From the NCBI GenBank assembly GCA_013415695.1, contig JAAEEP010000002.1:86110-150109 (forward strand): a stretch of DNA of 64,000 bases, read 5' to 3'. This DNA is from Methanomassiliicoccales archaeon (GTDB taxonomy: Archaea; Thermoplasmatota; Thermoplasmata; Methanomassiliicoccales; JAAEEP01). Both the position numbers and the translations under genes were made by a program. The notes under the pieces are model-generated. The model saw nothing but the letters and a program-made list of their open reading frames with translations, had not been told where the DNA came from and did not search any database. Positions 25,878 to 34,179 of the stretch are shown here, piece after piece. How positions within the stretch are numbered: position 1 is the first letter of the stretch; each line of letters begins with the position of its first letter.

Positions 25878-26309
25878 TTACTTCAGAGAACGGACGAAAT
25901 CCAGCCAGCGTCTCTCGTCATCAACTTTGCACAGGAGTGCCTGGAGCTTGACATCGGAACCGGGTCCTCCTCTCTTCTTGAGCTCGTCGATGGCCCTCAT
26001 CAATCCCAGCGTGTGGTCCAGGATTTTTTCTGCCTCTCCTATGGTCAGGTCAGCATGCTTGATCTGACATTCCATATCGTCGACTTTATGCTGAAGATGC
26101 CTGGCCAGGGAGTAGGCTCCCTCCATCTCCTGAAGGGAGGGGTTTTCGTCGGCGATATATCTGAATACGATGTCCCTGAGATCCACCATCTCCCCTTCCA
26201 CGTCCTCCTTTTCCGGTATTTGTCTTCCTACCCAGAATAGGGCAGAGTGGATTTTGGACAGGAGCTTCCTCCTGTCCGATTCGGTCAGGCTGGCATCATC
26301 AGCGTTCAT
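25878..26309 (-). CDS. Conserved archaeal protein of unknown function (DUF5788-like)
   Basis: A 143-residue acidic, mostly helical protein without membrane segments. It opens with 'SLTESDRRKLLSKIHSALFW' and 'VGRQIPEKEDVEGEMVDLR', and ends in a helical run 'DDERRWLDFVRSLK'. It recalls a small archaeal family of unknown role (DUF5788), an assignment I hold loosely. It lies 9 bases downstream of the GfcR-like regulator and is probably co-transcribed with it. No function is proposed. Confidence 0.65.
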   Translation of the reverse strand: MNADDASLTESDRRKLLSKIHSALFWVGRQIPEKEDVEGEMVDLRDIVFRYIADENPSLQEMEGAYSLARHLQHKVDDMECQIKHADLTIGEAEKILDHTLGLMRAIDELKKRGGPGSDVKLQALLCKVDDERRWLDFVRSLK

Positions 26310-26318
26310 CAGCCTTAC

Positions 26319-26960
26319 TCAGCCATACGGGAACGAATGAAGTGGACCTCCGCCCAGTATGGTGCCTCCCATTGACCTAGCCCTGACGATACCGCGCAGA
26401 GGAACGCCATTGATATCGTTTCGGCTGCTCTTGTTGACGATCACCACCACCAGGACGGGGTCACCACCGGCTTCCTTTATGTCCTTGATTGTCTCTTCGA
26501 CCGTTCCACCGGTCGAAAGCACGTCGTCCACGATAACAACCTTTTTTCCCTCGACGCTGGCATAGTTGGAGCTGAAGGCTCCCCCTTTCTTGCCTCTCTC
26601 AGCAGGGGGTCGGTAGACCACCAACTCGGTCTCGAGCATCTCGGAGATTATAGTAGCAAAGCTCACGCCGTTGATAGCGATGCCCAAGACCGAATCGATC
26701 TCCAGGTTTCGCTTTTCCAACTCCTCAACGATGATATCAGCCATGATCTCGCTCATCATGCCGATCCTCGTCCCATAGACGCCAATGCTACGCCATCCGA
26801 TCTTCACGTCCGAGGGTGGGCAGGCGCCGGCGGCGCCCTCCTCCACCAAGAACCCGACCGTATCGACGCTGACATGAAGCTCGTCAGCGATCTCGCGATC
26901 GCTCAGGCCCTTTTCCTTATACTCCATGGCTTTCGCGGCCAGTTTCTTGACATCGACCAT
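26319..26960 (-). CDS. gfcR: GfcR-type regulator: HTH fused to phosphoribosyltransferase-like domain
   Basis: A 213-residue protein with an N-terminal helix-turn-helix ('EYKEKGLSDREIADELHVSVDTVGFLVE', residues 13-40) followed by an orotate-phosphoribosyltransferase-like domain. The PRPP motif VVIVDDVLSTGGTV is intact. Often labelled PyrE-like, this family in Haloferax is GfcR, which controls sugar catabolism genes including GAPDH; the PRT domain would sense a sugar phosphate. The window also holds gap and pgk genes, possible targets. A TATA-like TTAATATC lies about 30 nt before the start. Confidence 0.85.
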   Translation of the reverse strand: MVDVKKLAAKAMEYKEKGLSDREIADELHVSVDTVGFLVEEGAAGACPPSDVKIGWRSIGVYGTRIGMMSEIMADIIVEELEKRNLEIDSVLGIAINGVSFATIISEMLETELVVYRPPAERGKKGGAFSSNYASVEGKKVVIVDDVLSTGGTVEETIKDIKEAGGDPVLVVVIVNKSSRNDINGVPLRGIVRARSMGGTILGGGPLHSFPYG

Positions 26961-27030
26961 GGTATCCCGGATGCAAAATCATGTACTGGCGATATTAACC
27001 TTTCTAAAGATTGCCGAGCGGTCTTCATCA

Positions 27031-27939
27031 TTACCGATCGAGGAGAACTGGGCCGTTGGCGGAGTATCTCACTAGTTCCCATAGTGTCCTGTTCACGGGT
27101 GTGGGTACTCCCATATCCTCGCCTTTTCTCACGATTGAACCATTTATTTCGTCTATCTCGGTACGCCTCCCCCTTTCGATATCCTGGAGCATGCTGGACC
27201 TATTTCCACTTGTCATATCCACGACCTCCATCACCCGTCCGAAAGGGTCGTCCCATGGAAGCTCGACTCCAGCCCTCTGGGAGACTTCGACAGCCTCATT
27301 ACAGGCGCTTCTAGCAATCTGCAAGAGTCCCGAGTCTCTCAGACATCCGTTCTCCCTCCTGACCAAGGCCGTGATTGGATTGATGCACGCATTGACGATC
27401 GCCTTCATCCATATCTCTGGCCCTATGATGGAAGACACCCTGCACTCGATCTCCGCAATCCTGAAAGCCTGAGCCACCTTCTCGGCATCCTCAATTTCTC
27501 CAGCGATGGAACCGAAGACCACATCACCCCTTCCGGCAAACCTGACCTCTCCAGGGCTAATAAGTGTCGCTCCCCATGAGGTGAGGCCCGAGACAGCCCG
27601 TTGGATCTTCTTCGCAATGAGAAAATGATTGTCGATTCCGTTCTGGAGCGATACCACGATGGTGTCTTTCTTCTTCACAGAATCGACAATAGGGAGCACT
27701 CCCATGGTGTCGAAGGCCTTGACCATCAGGATGATCATGTCGGGTGTGTCGATCTCTTCGAGGTTCTCTACCACTTCTGGCCAGCATATCATGCCCTCCA
27801 GGCCAACAACCCTTAATCCTCTCTCTTTGATGCTCTTTACCTGCTTGTTCCGTGCTATAAGTGTGACATCATGAGCTTGGGAAAGATGGGCACCCATGAG
27901 CGATCCCATCGCCCCCGCACCCAGAATTGCTATCCTCAT
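27031..27939 (-). CDS. panE: 2-dehydropantoate (ketopantoate) 2-reductase family protein
   Basis: A 302-residue NADPH-dependent enzyme giving pantoate for coenzyme A. The N-terminal GAGAMGSLMGAHL loop, the catalytic Lys and Asn in 'IWMKAIVNACINPITAL', and the C-terminal 'RRTEIDEINGSIVRKGEDMGVPTPVN' are all typical. It starts 7 bases after the stop of the AGT-endonuclease V fusion on the same strand, although the functions are not linked in an obvious way. Confidence 0.9.
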   Translation of the reverse strand: MRIAILGAGAMGSLMGAHLSQAHDVTLIARNKQVKSIKERGLRVVGLEGMICWPEVVENLEEIDTPDMIILMVKAFDTMGVLPIVDSVKKKDTIVVSLQNGIDNHFLIAKKIQRAVSGLTSWGATLISPGEVRFAGRGDVVFGSIAGEIEDAEKVAQAFRIAEIECRVSSIIGPEIWMKAIVNACINPITALVRRENGCLRDSGLLQIARSACNEAVEVSQRAGVELPWDDPFGRVMEVVDMTSGNRSSMLQDIERGRRTEIDEINGSIVRKGEDMGVPTPVNRTLWELVRYSANGPVLLDR

Positions 27940-27946
27940 ATCAGCT

Positions 27947-28918
27947 TCACTCCCAATCGACCCGAGCTTGATTGGCTAGAGCATGTGCTTTCCTCAAAGG
28001 TTCGGGTACCCTGTACTTCATGAAACGCCTACAAACTGATTCGCATATGGGAAGTGATGTTCTGTGTCCCACAGAGGCATATACCCCCTTGCCACCGTTC
28101 TTCTTCAACATCACTCCAGCCAGCTCCCCGTTCAAATAGACCGGTGCCGAATCCCCTCCTGAGTCATCCACTTTTCCGCAGAGGAGGCTCTTCGCCACCC
28201 CAATCGTGGGCACGTCCATGAATACCCCTAGGTGGCAGGCTATTCCAAATCTCCTGGGGTGAAGGGAGCCCTGTCCGTCCACGAGATACAATGTGTTCTC
28301 ACTATCATCGATCAAATCTGCAAGCAAGGGAAGTTCTCTATATGAAAGATACCCAGGAATATATGGAAACTTGACTTCTTTGCTTACAACCCTCTCCTCG
28401 ATGAGATCACCACTCTCCAGATCGAACGATGCCGCTGCCGAGAATCCCATGTTCTCCCGGTAGGCGACATCAAGACCAACCACCCTCTCAACCTCGAGGA
28501 GATTCTGATCCATCACTCTCTCACTGAGTTGTCGCTGTTCCTCCATCATCTCGGAAAGTACTGGTTCTATCTGAAAATCATGGAAGCGTCGTCTTTCGAA
28601 GTCGTGAACCACCCCGTGATCGATCATTATACCTTCCGAATCTAGTAGCTCAGTTTTTCTGTCGTTGCCCTTTCCCATTCCGCCATACCATCCCACACGA
28701 CCGTTGGAGTATACTACCCTGTGACAGGGAATGATTATCGGCCTCTCGTTTGCTGCCATTATCATTCCCACCACTCTTGATGCCCTCACGTCCCCGAGAG
28801 CCCGGGCTATATCCCCATATGTCGAGACCATTCCTCGAGGTATCTGAGCTGCGGCATGACACACAATGCTTGTCAGATCAGGTATCCTCATCTCAGATTC
28901 TGGTGATATGAATCCCAT
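27947..28918 (-). CDS. Bifunctional O6-alkylguanine-DNA alkyltransferase / endonuclease V
   Basis: A 323-residue fusion. Residues about 10-95 are the C-terminal half of an alkylguanine transferase: the DNA-binding helix 'ASRVVGMIMAANERP', the alkyl-accepting Cys in 'IIIPCHRVV', and 'GRVGWYGGMGKG'. Residues about 105-323 are endonuclease V with catalytic Asp in 'VVGLDVAY', Glu in 'LSYRELP' and Asp in 'LVDGQGSLHPR'. One chain would thus handle alkylated and deaminated bases. The same arrangement has been shown active in Ferroplasma. ATG 28918 has an AAAGGGAT site in front; ATG 28891, right after the stop of the phosphoesterase gene, is the alternative. Confidence 0.92.
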   Translation of the reverse strand: MGFISPESEMRIPDLTSIVCHAAAQIPRGMVSTYGDIARALGDVRASRVVGMIMAANERPIIIPCHRVVYSNGRVGWYGGMGKGNDRKTELLDSEGIMIDHGVVHDFERRRFHDFQIEPVLSEMMEEQRQLSERVMDQNLLEVERVVGLDVAYRENMGFSAAASFDLESGDLIEERVVSKEVKFPYIPGYLSYRELPLLADLIDDSENTLYLVDGQGSLHPRRFGIACHLGVFMDVPTIGVAKSLLCGKVDDSGGDSAPVYLNGELAGVMLKKNGGKGVYASVGHRTSLPICESVCRRFMKYRVPEPLRKAHALANQARVDWE

Positions 28919-29639
28919 AACTATCCCTTTCTAGATCCAATATGGTTACGCGTTCGACTGCTGGAAGAGCCACATTAATCACGAGCACCTTCCTCCTTCG
29001 CTTACCGAAATCCTCAAGGCTCGTTTGTGTTTCGAAGATCTCCACCCCTTTTCTACCCTTGTGCACGTGCCCATGGATCACAATGTCTGGCTTTCTTTGC
29101 TTGATGATTTCCTCGAACATTTTTGACCCCATCTCAGGAAAGCGGCTCTCATTCTCACCATCCATGGTGAGGTATGTGGGTGAGTAATGCATGAGAAGTA
29201 CGAGTATATCTTCCCTGCCCCTAATCAGGAGATCCGAGATCCTCTGTATCCTCTCCTTGTACAATTGCCAGATGCCCTGAATATTGTTTCTCTGCCACCA
29301 CGTTGGTCGATCCAAGGCGCCCTGGGTTCCGACAATCCTCACCCTCAACCCATCAATGTCTAGGACAAGGGATTCATCGTCCAGGAACTTTATTGGGAAT
29401 CTGCTCCTGTATTCCTCATGACTCTGGGAGTACTCTTCGTTGCCGAATACTGATATTATGGGAGCATCGGTGCTGTTCTTCAGGATCTCTGTCGTCAAGG
29501 AGAAAGACTCCAAATCGTTCCTGTCTGTCAGGTCTCCTGCCAGGAGCAAGAGATCCATCTTCGCGAGATCCCTCAAGGAAGGAAGTAGGAACTCCATGTA
29601 TCGATCTCCGTGGAGGTCCCCGAAGGCAGCAATCTGCAT
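28893..29639 (-). CDS. Metallophosphoesterase
   Basis: A 248-residue protein of the calcineurin-like family. Metal ligands are seen in 'AAFGDLHGD' (D-x-H), 'LLLAGDLTDR' (GD), 'VFGNEEY' (GNxE in place of GNHD), 'LLMHYSPTYL' (H) and 'VIHGHVHKGRK' (GHxH). The substrate cannot be told; relatives cut phosphodiesters or nucleotides. TTG 29648 is an alternative start, but ATG 29639 ('MQIAAFGDLHG') fits the family. The gene upstream is divergent and 227 bases away; its 3' end overlaps the repair fusion. Confidence 0.8.
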   Translation of the reverse strand: MQIAAFGDLHGDRYMEFLLPSLRDLAKMDLLLLAGDLTDRNDLESFSLTTEILKNSTDAPIISVFGNEEYSQSHEEYRSRFPIKFLDDESLVLDIDGLRVRIVGTQGALDRPTWWQRNNIQGIWQLYKERIQRISDLLIRGREDILVLLMHYSPTYLTMDGENESRFPEMGSKMFEEIIKQRKPDIVIHGHVHKGRKGVEIFETQTSLEDFGKRRRKVLVINVALPAVERVTILDLERDSYGIHITRI

Positions 29640-29866
29640 GCAACTCAATCTGTTTCAACCATAGAAATGACTGTTGGTTGCAGAGAAATATCTGGTATGG
29701 GCTTCAAAACACTCTCAAATGATCTTTTTCTCGTGTCTTCTTTCAGAAATCGAAAGTAACGAAATCGCCGGATAATGACTCAGAAATGGAGCGATTTCAG
29801 ATATATATTATGATGTTGTTATTAATAACAGATTTTAAATAGAGCAATCACACATAAAAATCCATA

Positions 29867-30556
29867 GTGGATGGTCTAATTGAGAATATAAAGGGTCTAC
29901 TAGATCGGATTTATGAGCGCCGCTTCACATACTTCTTAATCTTGCTTATCCTGACCCTATTCTCCTTGCCATTGGGTGTGATCGACCCCGAATTGAATCC
30001 GATTTTCATCCTGTTTCTATCACTATCAATAGTCTCAGGTGTATTTGCGATGAGCAGGGAACGGACCTTTATTTCAATCGCATTGCTCGTTGGGATACCG
30101 GCGATCCTAGCTAAGTGGATCACATATGCATTTCACTCCGACACGGGGGATATTTTTGGGTACGTCTTTTCAATCATCTTCTTTGGGTTCTTTGCAATTT
30201 TCCTTCTGATACAAGTACTCAAGTCAGATAGGATTACGGGCGATACCATTGCGGGCGCCATAAGCATCTATTTACTGATCGGCATCGCCTTCGCATTTTC
30301 CTACATATTAATGGAACAGCTCCAGCCCGGATCTTTCTATTTCAATGCTGAGATCAAACCCAATGGACTCAACCTTATGGATTATGTCTACTTCAGTTTC
30401 GTGACAATGACCACCATGGGATATGGGGACATCACGCCCGTTACCCCGACCTTACAGTCTGTCGCGTACTTCGAGGCGCTGATAGGGTCGATATACATCG
30501 TGGTGTTCATCGCCCGGCTCGTCAGCAGTTATGGGAAAGAACGTCAGAGGTTGTAA
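29867..30556 (+). CDS. Potassium channel family protein
   Basis: A 229-residue membrane protein. Hydrophobic segments lie at about 20-38, 44-60, 68-85, 93-117 and 130-150; a pore helix and the K+ filter 'TMTTMGYGDITP' (about 184-195) come next, then the inner helix. No cytoplasmic RCK/TrkA domain follows, so gating is not by ligand binding in the same chain. The start is GTG 29867. Upstream (29649-29866) is AT-rich and non-coding, with a TATA-like GATATATATT at about 29797-29806 that would give a leader of about 40 nt. Confidence 0.88.
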   Translation: MDGLIENIKGLLDRIYERRFTYFLILLILTLFSLPLGVIDPELNPIFILFLSLSIVSGVFAMSRERTFISIALLVGIPAILAKWITYAFHSDTGDIFGYVFSIIFFGFFAIFLLIQVLKSDRITGDTIAGAISIYLLIGIAFAFSYILMEQLQPGSFYFNAEIKPNGLNLMDYVYFSFVTMTTMGYGDITPVTPTLQSVAYFEALIGSIYIVVFIARLVSSYGKERQRL

Positions 30557-30609
30557 TCCATCCAACGTCATCCAATCCGGATCATCATCGAATAATGTGC
30601 TGGCTGTCT

Positions 30610-32094
30610 TTACTCAGGTTGCAGAATGGCTTCAGCTGCCGGTCTTTCCCTGACCATTAGCACAATAGAGGCACTGATGAAAAGCAATATTCCAGTGACC
30701 ACCACCGATAGTGTCCAGTCCCCCGTGATGTCCCGAAGGGTGCCAGCAACGACGGGTGATAGCACCGCACCTATCTCCGCCACGAGATTCCACATACCGA
30801 AAGCCTGACCCATCATCTCCTTTGGTGCTAGATCTGATGTCAAGGTCATATGGACCGTCTGCATAGCCGCAAATGGAATCCCTATGGAGAACATTGTGAT
30901 TCCAAGAACGAAAACGTCATTACCCCCCGTCCATAGGTATACGGCCAGGAAAAGCACCAATCCACCAACCATGGCACAGAGAGCGATATAAGGCCATTTT
31001 CTACCACTCCCCCTTACGGCTGTATGATCACATACCTTCCCCCCTAAAGGATATCCGATAGCGTTGGCCACGCCAAAAAGACCGGCATAGATGGCTGCCC
31101 CTGACAGCCCAATGTCAGAAGCCTCCGAGACCACTAGAAGGCTCCAGAATCCGAAGAACCAGAGGGTGTACAGGATGGGGACGGCAGAAACATACATCAG
31201 GACCAGATTGCCGTCCTTCAGTACCGCTGCGGACTTCTGACCAAGCAGTCTGTAGATCACCGCCACCAATATCAATGCCACAAGCACCACGGCCAGCGCC
31301 TGTTCTATTGGGCCCCAGCCCTGCCAGAGGGTGAGCGTGAAGGTCGTCATTATGATCGCCATGAATATTCCGGTAAAGATGAGCAGTCTGGCGAGCGCTG
31401 GAAGGAATCTCTGTTTCCTCTCTCCCGGTGGCCTCACGAACCTCATGACCCCCATGGCTACCAGCACGGTGGGCAAGGAAAACAGGAGGAAAGGAACGAA
31501 CCAAGCGATTTCATTTCCCCAGACCTCCGCTGCAAGATCAAGAATGTAGGGCGTGGCAATGGTGGCAATGGTCAGTCCAGCCGACAAGCCCACGAAGACA
31601 ATGCCCATGCCAAGCCCTTTCTTCTCTTTGGGGGTGACCTCGCTAACCAATGCCCTGTCATTTGAGTAATAGGCTCCCTCACCGAGTCCTGTCAGAACCC
31701 GAGCGGCAACGAAAGCGTTCAAGGAACGGGTAAGGGCACTGATAAAGGTCGCCACACCCGCCCAAGCAGTGCTAATGACCACCAAGGTCTTCCGACCGAA
31801 TTTATCGCCAAGGTAGCCGGCAGGGAATTGGGTAAGCATGTAACCCGCAAAGAACATGCTTCCAATGATGCCTCCAAGGGCATGGGGCATGGGAGCATCC
31901 ACCATGAATGCCACATTGTTATCGATCATCCAGGCGACCACCGGACCGGTGATACTTCTATCGATGTACAAGAACATCCATGCAAGGAATAGCCAGACCC
32001 AGGCCGTATGGTATGGCTTCCAGCCTTTCCGAGCCTTTGATGTGGCAATCTCCGGATCTCTAGAATTATCAAGGCTCTTAGACTCGCCCGCCAT
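30610..32094 (-). CDS. MFS transporter
   Basis: A 494-residue membrane carrier with 12 predicted helices. The loop 2-3 motif is 'GYLGDKFGRKTLV', and 'RVLTGLGEGAYYSNDRALVSE' resembles sugar-acid or aromatic-acid symporters of the anion:cation symporter type. The substrate cannot be read from sequence. The N-terminal 30 residues are cytoplasmic and charged. An AT-rich element (AATAATAAAAATC on the minus strand, near 32170) probably holds its promoter. Neighbours (K+ channel, nitroreductase-cupin) give no hint of substrate. Confidence 0.88.
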   Translation of the reverse strand: MAGESKSLDNSRDPEIATSKARKGWKPYHTAWVWLFLAWMFLYIDRSITGPVVAWMIDNNVAFMVDAPMPHALGGIIGSMFFAGYMLTQFPAGYLGDKFGRKTLVVISTAWAGVATFISALTRSLNAFVAARVLTGLGEGAYYSNDRALVSEVTPKEKKGLGMGIVFVGLSAGLTIATIATPYILDLAAEVWGNEIAWFVPFLLFSLPTVLVAMGVMRFVRPPGERKQRFLPALARLLIFTGIFMAIIMTTFTLTLWQGWGPIEQALAVVLVALILVAVIYRLLGQKSAAVLKDGNLVLMYVSAVPILYTLWFFGFWSLLVVSEASDIGLSGAAIYAGLFGVANAIGYPLGGKVCDHTAVRGSGRKWPYIALCAMVGGLVLFLAVYLWTGGNDVFVLGITMFSIGIPFAAMQTVHMTLTSDLAPKEMMGQAFGMWNLVAEIGAVLSPVVAGTLRDITGDWTLSVVVTGILLFISASIVLMVRERPAAEAILQPE

Positions 32095-32232
32095 CCTTTC
32101 ATCTCCTTGCCATTTCCTGGATTGGCGGGCTGGAAAAGGTCAAACAATGCCCGGCTTGAAGATGTTGATTTTTATTATTAACTGTTGCCCTCGATACGGG
32201 ATTGTCCGCTATTCAAAGTTGACGTTGATCGT

Positions 32233-32556
32233 TCATGGGAACTGAACCTCGACCATCACGAGGTCCCTGGAACAGCTATCGAAATAGTGCTCTTCGTTCT
32301 TGTCGAAGTACATGAAGTCCCCCTCATGGAACTCCCTGATCTCCTTTCCGTTATCGACCTTTCCACTGCCGGAGATGATGTACATCGCTTGTCTCATCGG
32401 GCGTCTGTGAATTCTCTTCGGCAGGTAAGTGGCCGGACCAGCAATTCTCAGTCCGAATACGATTTGCTCATCATTCAAGAAGTCGATGATCTTCACCTTA
32501 CCTCTTTCAACTTTCACATCGATACTTCCCAGATCAGATGAGTTGACGATTCTCAT
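32233..32556 (-). CDS. Small cupin-domain protein
   Basis: A 107-residue single cupin barrel. The first metal-site motif is diverged ('KRIHRRPMRQAMYIISGSGKV', with His), and the second is 'FHEGDFMYFDKNEEHYF' with a His. Such proteins bind a metal and small carboxylates, or act as isomerases; the role is open. Its ATG overlaps the stop of the nitroreductase gene (ATGA, 32553-32556), so both are translated together, suggesting that they act on related compounds. Confidence 0.82.
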   Translation of the reverse strand: MRIVNSSDLGSIDVKVERGKVKIIDFLNDEQIVFGLRIAGPATYLPKRIHRRPMRQAMYIISGSGKVDNGKEIREFHEGDFMYFDKNEEHYFDSCSRDLVMVEVQFP

Positions 32557-33053
32557 TCCGTACCACCGTACTCCTCCCAGTGGAATAGATCTTCCATCTC
32601 CTTCCTGTGCCTTGGTTCTGGATCCTCGGCGGGATATCCAAGGGTGAGGCAGGCGGTGACAACCTTTCCTTCGGGGACCTTCAAGTATCTAGCCACAGCT
32701 TCACGGTCGAATGCTCCGATCCAACAGGTCCCAAGTCCCTTTTCCACCGCGGCGAGAGCGATGTGGTCGAATGCAATGGCCAGATCGACCCTCTGCCATT
32801 TCTGCTCCGGATTATCAACACCGACCAATAATACTGAGCAGTCTGCGATGAACTTCTGATCCTTGCACAAGGGTACCAGCTCTTTCTTCCTGGTCTCATC
32901 CCGGACCAAAATGATCTCCCAGGGCTGCCTGTTGGATCCTGATGGCGCCAGCCTGGCAACCTCGAGTAATTCCCTGAGATCCTTCTCAAGTATGGGCTTC
33001 TTGGTGTACTTCCTAATGCTCCTTCTTTTCTTGATTGCGTTCAGGACATTCAG
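32553..33053 (-). CDS. Nitroreductase family FMN protein with apparent CTG start
   Basis: A 166-residue flavoprotein. Read in frame from CTG 33053 it begins (M)NVLNAIKKRRSIRKYTKK, the standard family N-terminus with the FMN-binding RRSIR, followed by 'LAPSGSNRQPWEI'; the C-terminal half has 'AAVEKGLGTCWIGAF' and 'VTACLTLGYPAEDP'. An internal TTG at 32909 would lose the FMN site. No ATG, GTG or TTG lies between the upstream in-frame stop (TGA) and this block. CTG is preceded at the right distance by AGGAGGTGG (33066-33058), so it is probably the true start. It reduces quinone- or nitro-type substrates with NAD(P)H; the natural substrate is unknown. Confidence 0.85.
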   Translation of the reverse strand: MNVLNAIKKRRSIRKYTKKPILEKDLRELLEVARLAPSGSNRQPWEIILVRDETRKKELVPLCKDQKFIADCSVLLVGVDNPEQKWQRVDLAIAFDHIALAAVEKGLGTCWIGAFDREAVARYLKVPEGKVVTACLTLGYPAEDPEPRHRKEMEDLFHWEEYGGTE

Positions 33054-33057
33054 TAAA

Positions 33058-33066
33058 CCACCTCCT
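33058..33066 (-). promoter_or_regulatory. Strong ribosome binding site placing the nitroreductase start at CTG
   Basis: AGGAGGTGG on the minus strand matches the 16S 3' end over eight bases (AGGAGGTG) and lies 5 bases before CTG 33053. The only nearby ATG is out of frame and runs into a stop after two codons. Confidence 0.7.
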
Positions 33067-33150
33067 TTCCGCTTTCATCATATTATTACACCCCTGTCTA
33101 GAAATCGTTTTGGGAAAGGGTTAAGTCCAACTTGGGACGAATAGCTGGTG

Positions 33151-34179
33151 ATGACCGATCCATTGGCAAGGTATTGGGGTATCCTCGAGGGAAGATCCAA
33201 GGCCTCCTATCTCTTGCTCCGCTCTCACGACGTGGAATTTGATACGACTCGCTCAACCGACGAACTCTGGGATATTCATCGTAAAGAGATGGATCGGTTT
33301 CGTCGAGGGGAGCATCCAGACTCTCACGCCACTAACCTATTGGATCTTAAAGAGGAGATCGCCAAGCGCATCATGCGCTCCTGCCAGTTCTGTGAGAGAA
33401 GGTGTCGTGTCGACAGAACCGAGGGGAAGAGAGGGCACTGCGGGGTACTCGAACCGCGGATATCAAGCGAGTTCATTCACCGCGGGGAGGAACCCCCTCT
33501 AGTACCTTCGTACACCATCTTCTTCGCGGGTTGCACCTTCGATTGCGTTTTCTGTCAAAACTACGACATCAGCACTGATCCTGACGCGGGGATATCCTTC
33601 GAACCAGAGGTTCTAGCCGATCGGATTGAGAGGCGGTTTGAACCAACCAGTATCGGAAGGTACTCGATCATCGAAAAGGCCAGAAATGTCAATTGGGTGG
33701 GAGGGGATCCTACCCCCAATCTCCCCTACGTCCTGACTGTGCTGAGGGAGTGCAGGGCCAACATTCCACAGGTATGGAACTCCAACATGTATCTCACCCC
33801 TGAGTCGATGGCGATTTTGGACGGCGTTATCGACCTGTATTTGACCGACTTCAAGTATGGAAATGATGAGTGCGCGGAGAGACTTTCCAACGCTGCCCGC
33901 TATTGGGAAGTCGCCACCAGAAACCATATCGAGGCTTATCGACAGGCCGATATCATCGTTCGGCATTTGGTCCTGCCCAATCATGTCGAATGCTGTTCCC
34001 ACCCCATCCTTGAGTGGCTTGCGGACAACATGCCTAAAGCATTGGTGAATGTCATGGCCCAGTATCGTCCGGTCCACCGAGCAAAGGAGCATAGGGATAT
34101 TTCACGTCATCTTCGAAACGATGAATACCTGGCGGCATTGAGTCGTGCAAGGGATCTAGACCTTCATCTGGTTATCTAG
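33151..34179 (+). CDS. Radical SAM protein, PflA-like (COG1313 type)
   Basis: A 342-residue protein. The radical SAM cluster motif is 'GCTFDCVFCQN' (about 126-136). Before it, at about 76-97, is a second Cys set 'CQFCERRC...GHCG', of the same kind as in the AmrS-type gene at 37410-38411. The family resembles activating enzymes for glycyl-radical proteins, but its targets are unknown and no glycyl-radical enzyme is in the window. GTG 33148 just before ATG 33151 is an alternative start. It diverges from the nitroreductase gene and overlaps the convergent MscS gene by 4 bases. Confidence 0.82.
   Translation: MTDPLARYWGILEGRSKASYLLLRSHDVEFDTTRSTDELWDIHRKEMDRFRRGEHPDSHATNLLDLKEEIAKRIMRSCQFCERRCRVDRTEGKRGHCGVLEPRISSEFIHRGEEPPLVPSYTIFFAGCTFDCVFCQNYDISTDPDAGISFEPEVLADRIERRFEPTSIGRYSIIEKARNVNWVGGDPTPNLPYVLTVLRECRANIPQVWNSNMYLTPESMAILDGVIDLYLTDFKYGNDECAERLSNAARYWEVATRNHIEAYRQADIIVRHLVLPNHVECCSHPILEWLADNMPKALVNVMAQYRPVHRAKEHRDISRHLRNDEYLAALSRARDLDLHLVI

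Noticed and set aside
32553..32909. Nitroreductase as a truncated or broken gene starting at TTG 32909
   Set aside because: The missing N-terminus is present in the same frame upstream to CTG 33053, without frameshift or stop, behind a strong ribosome binding site.
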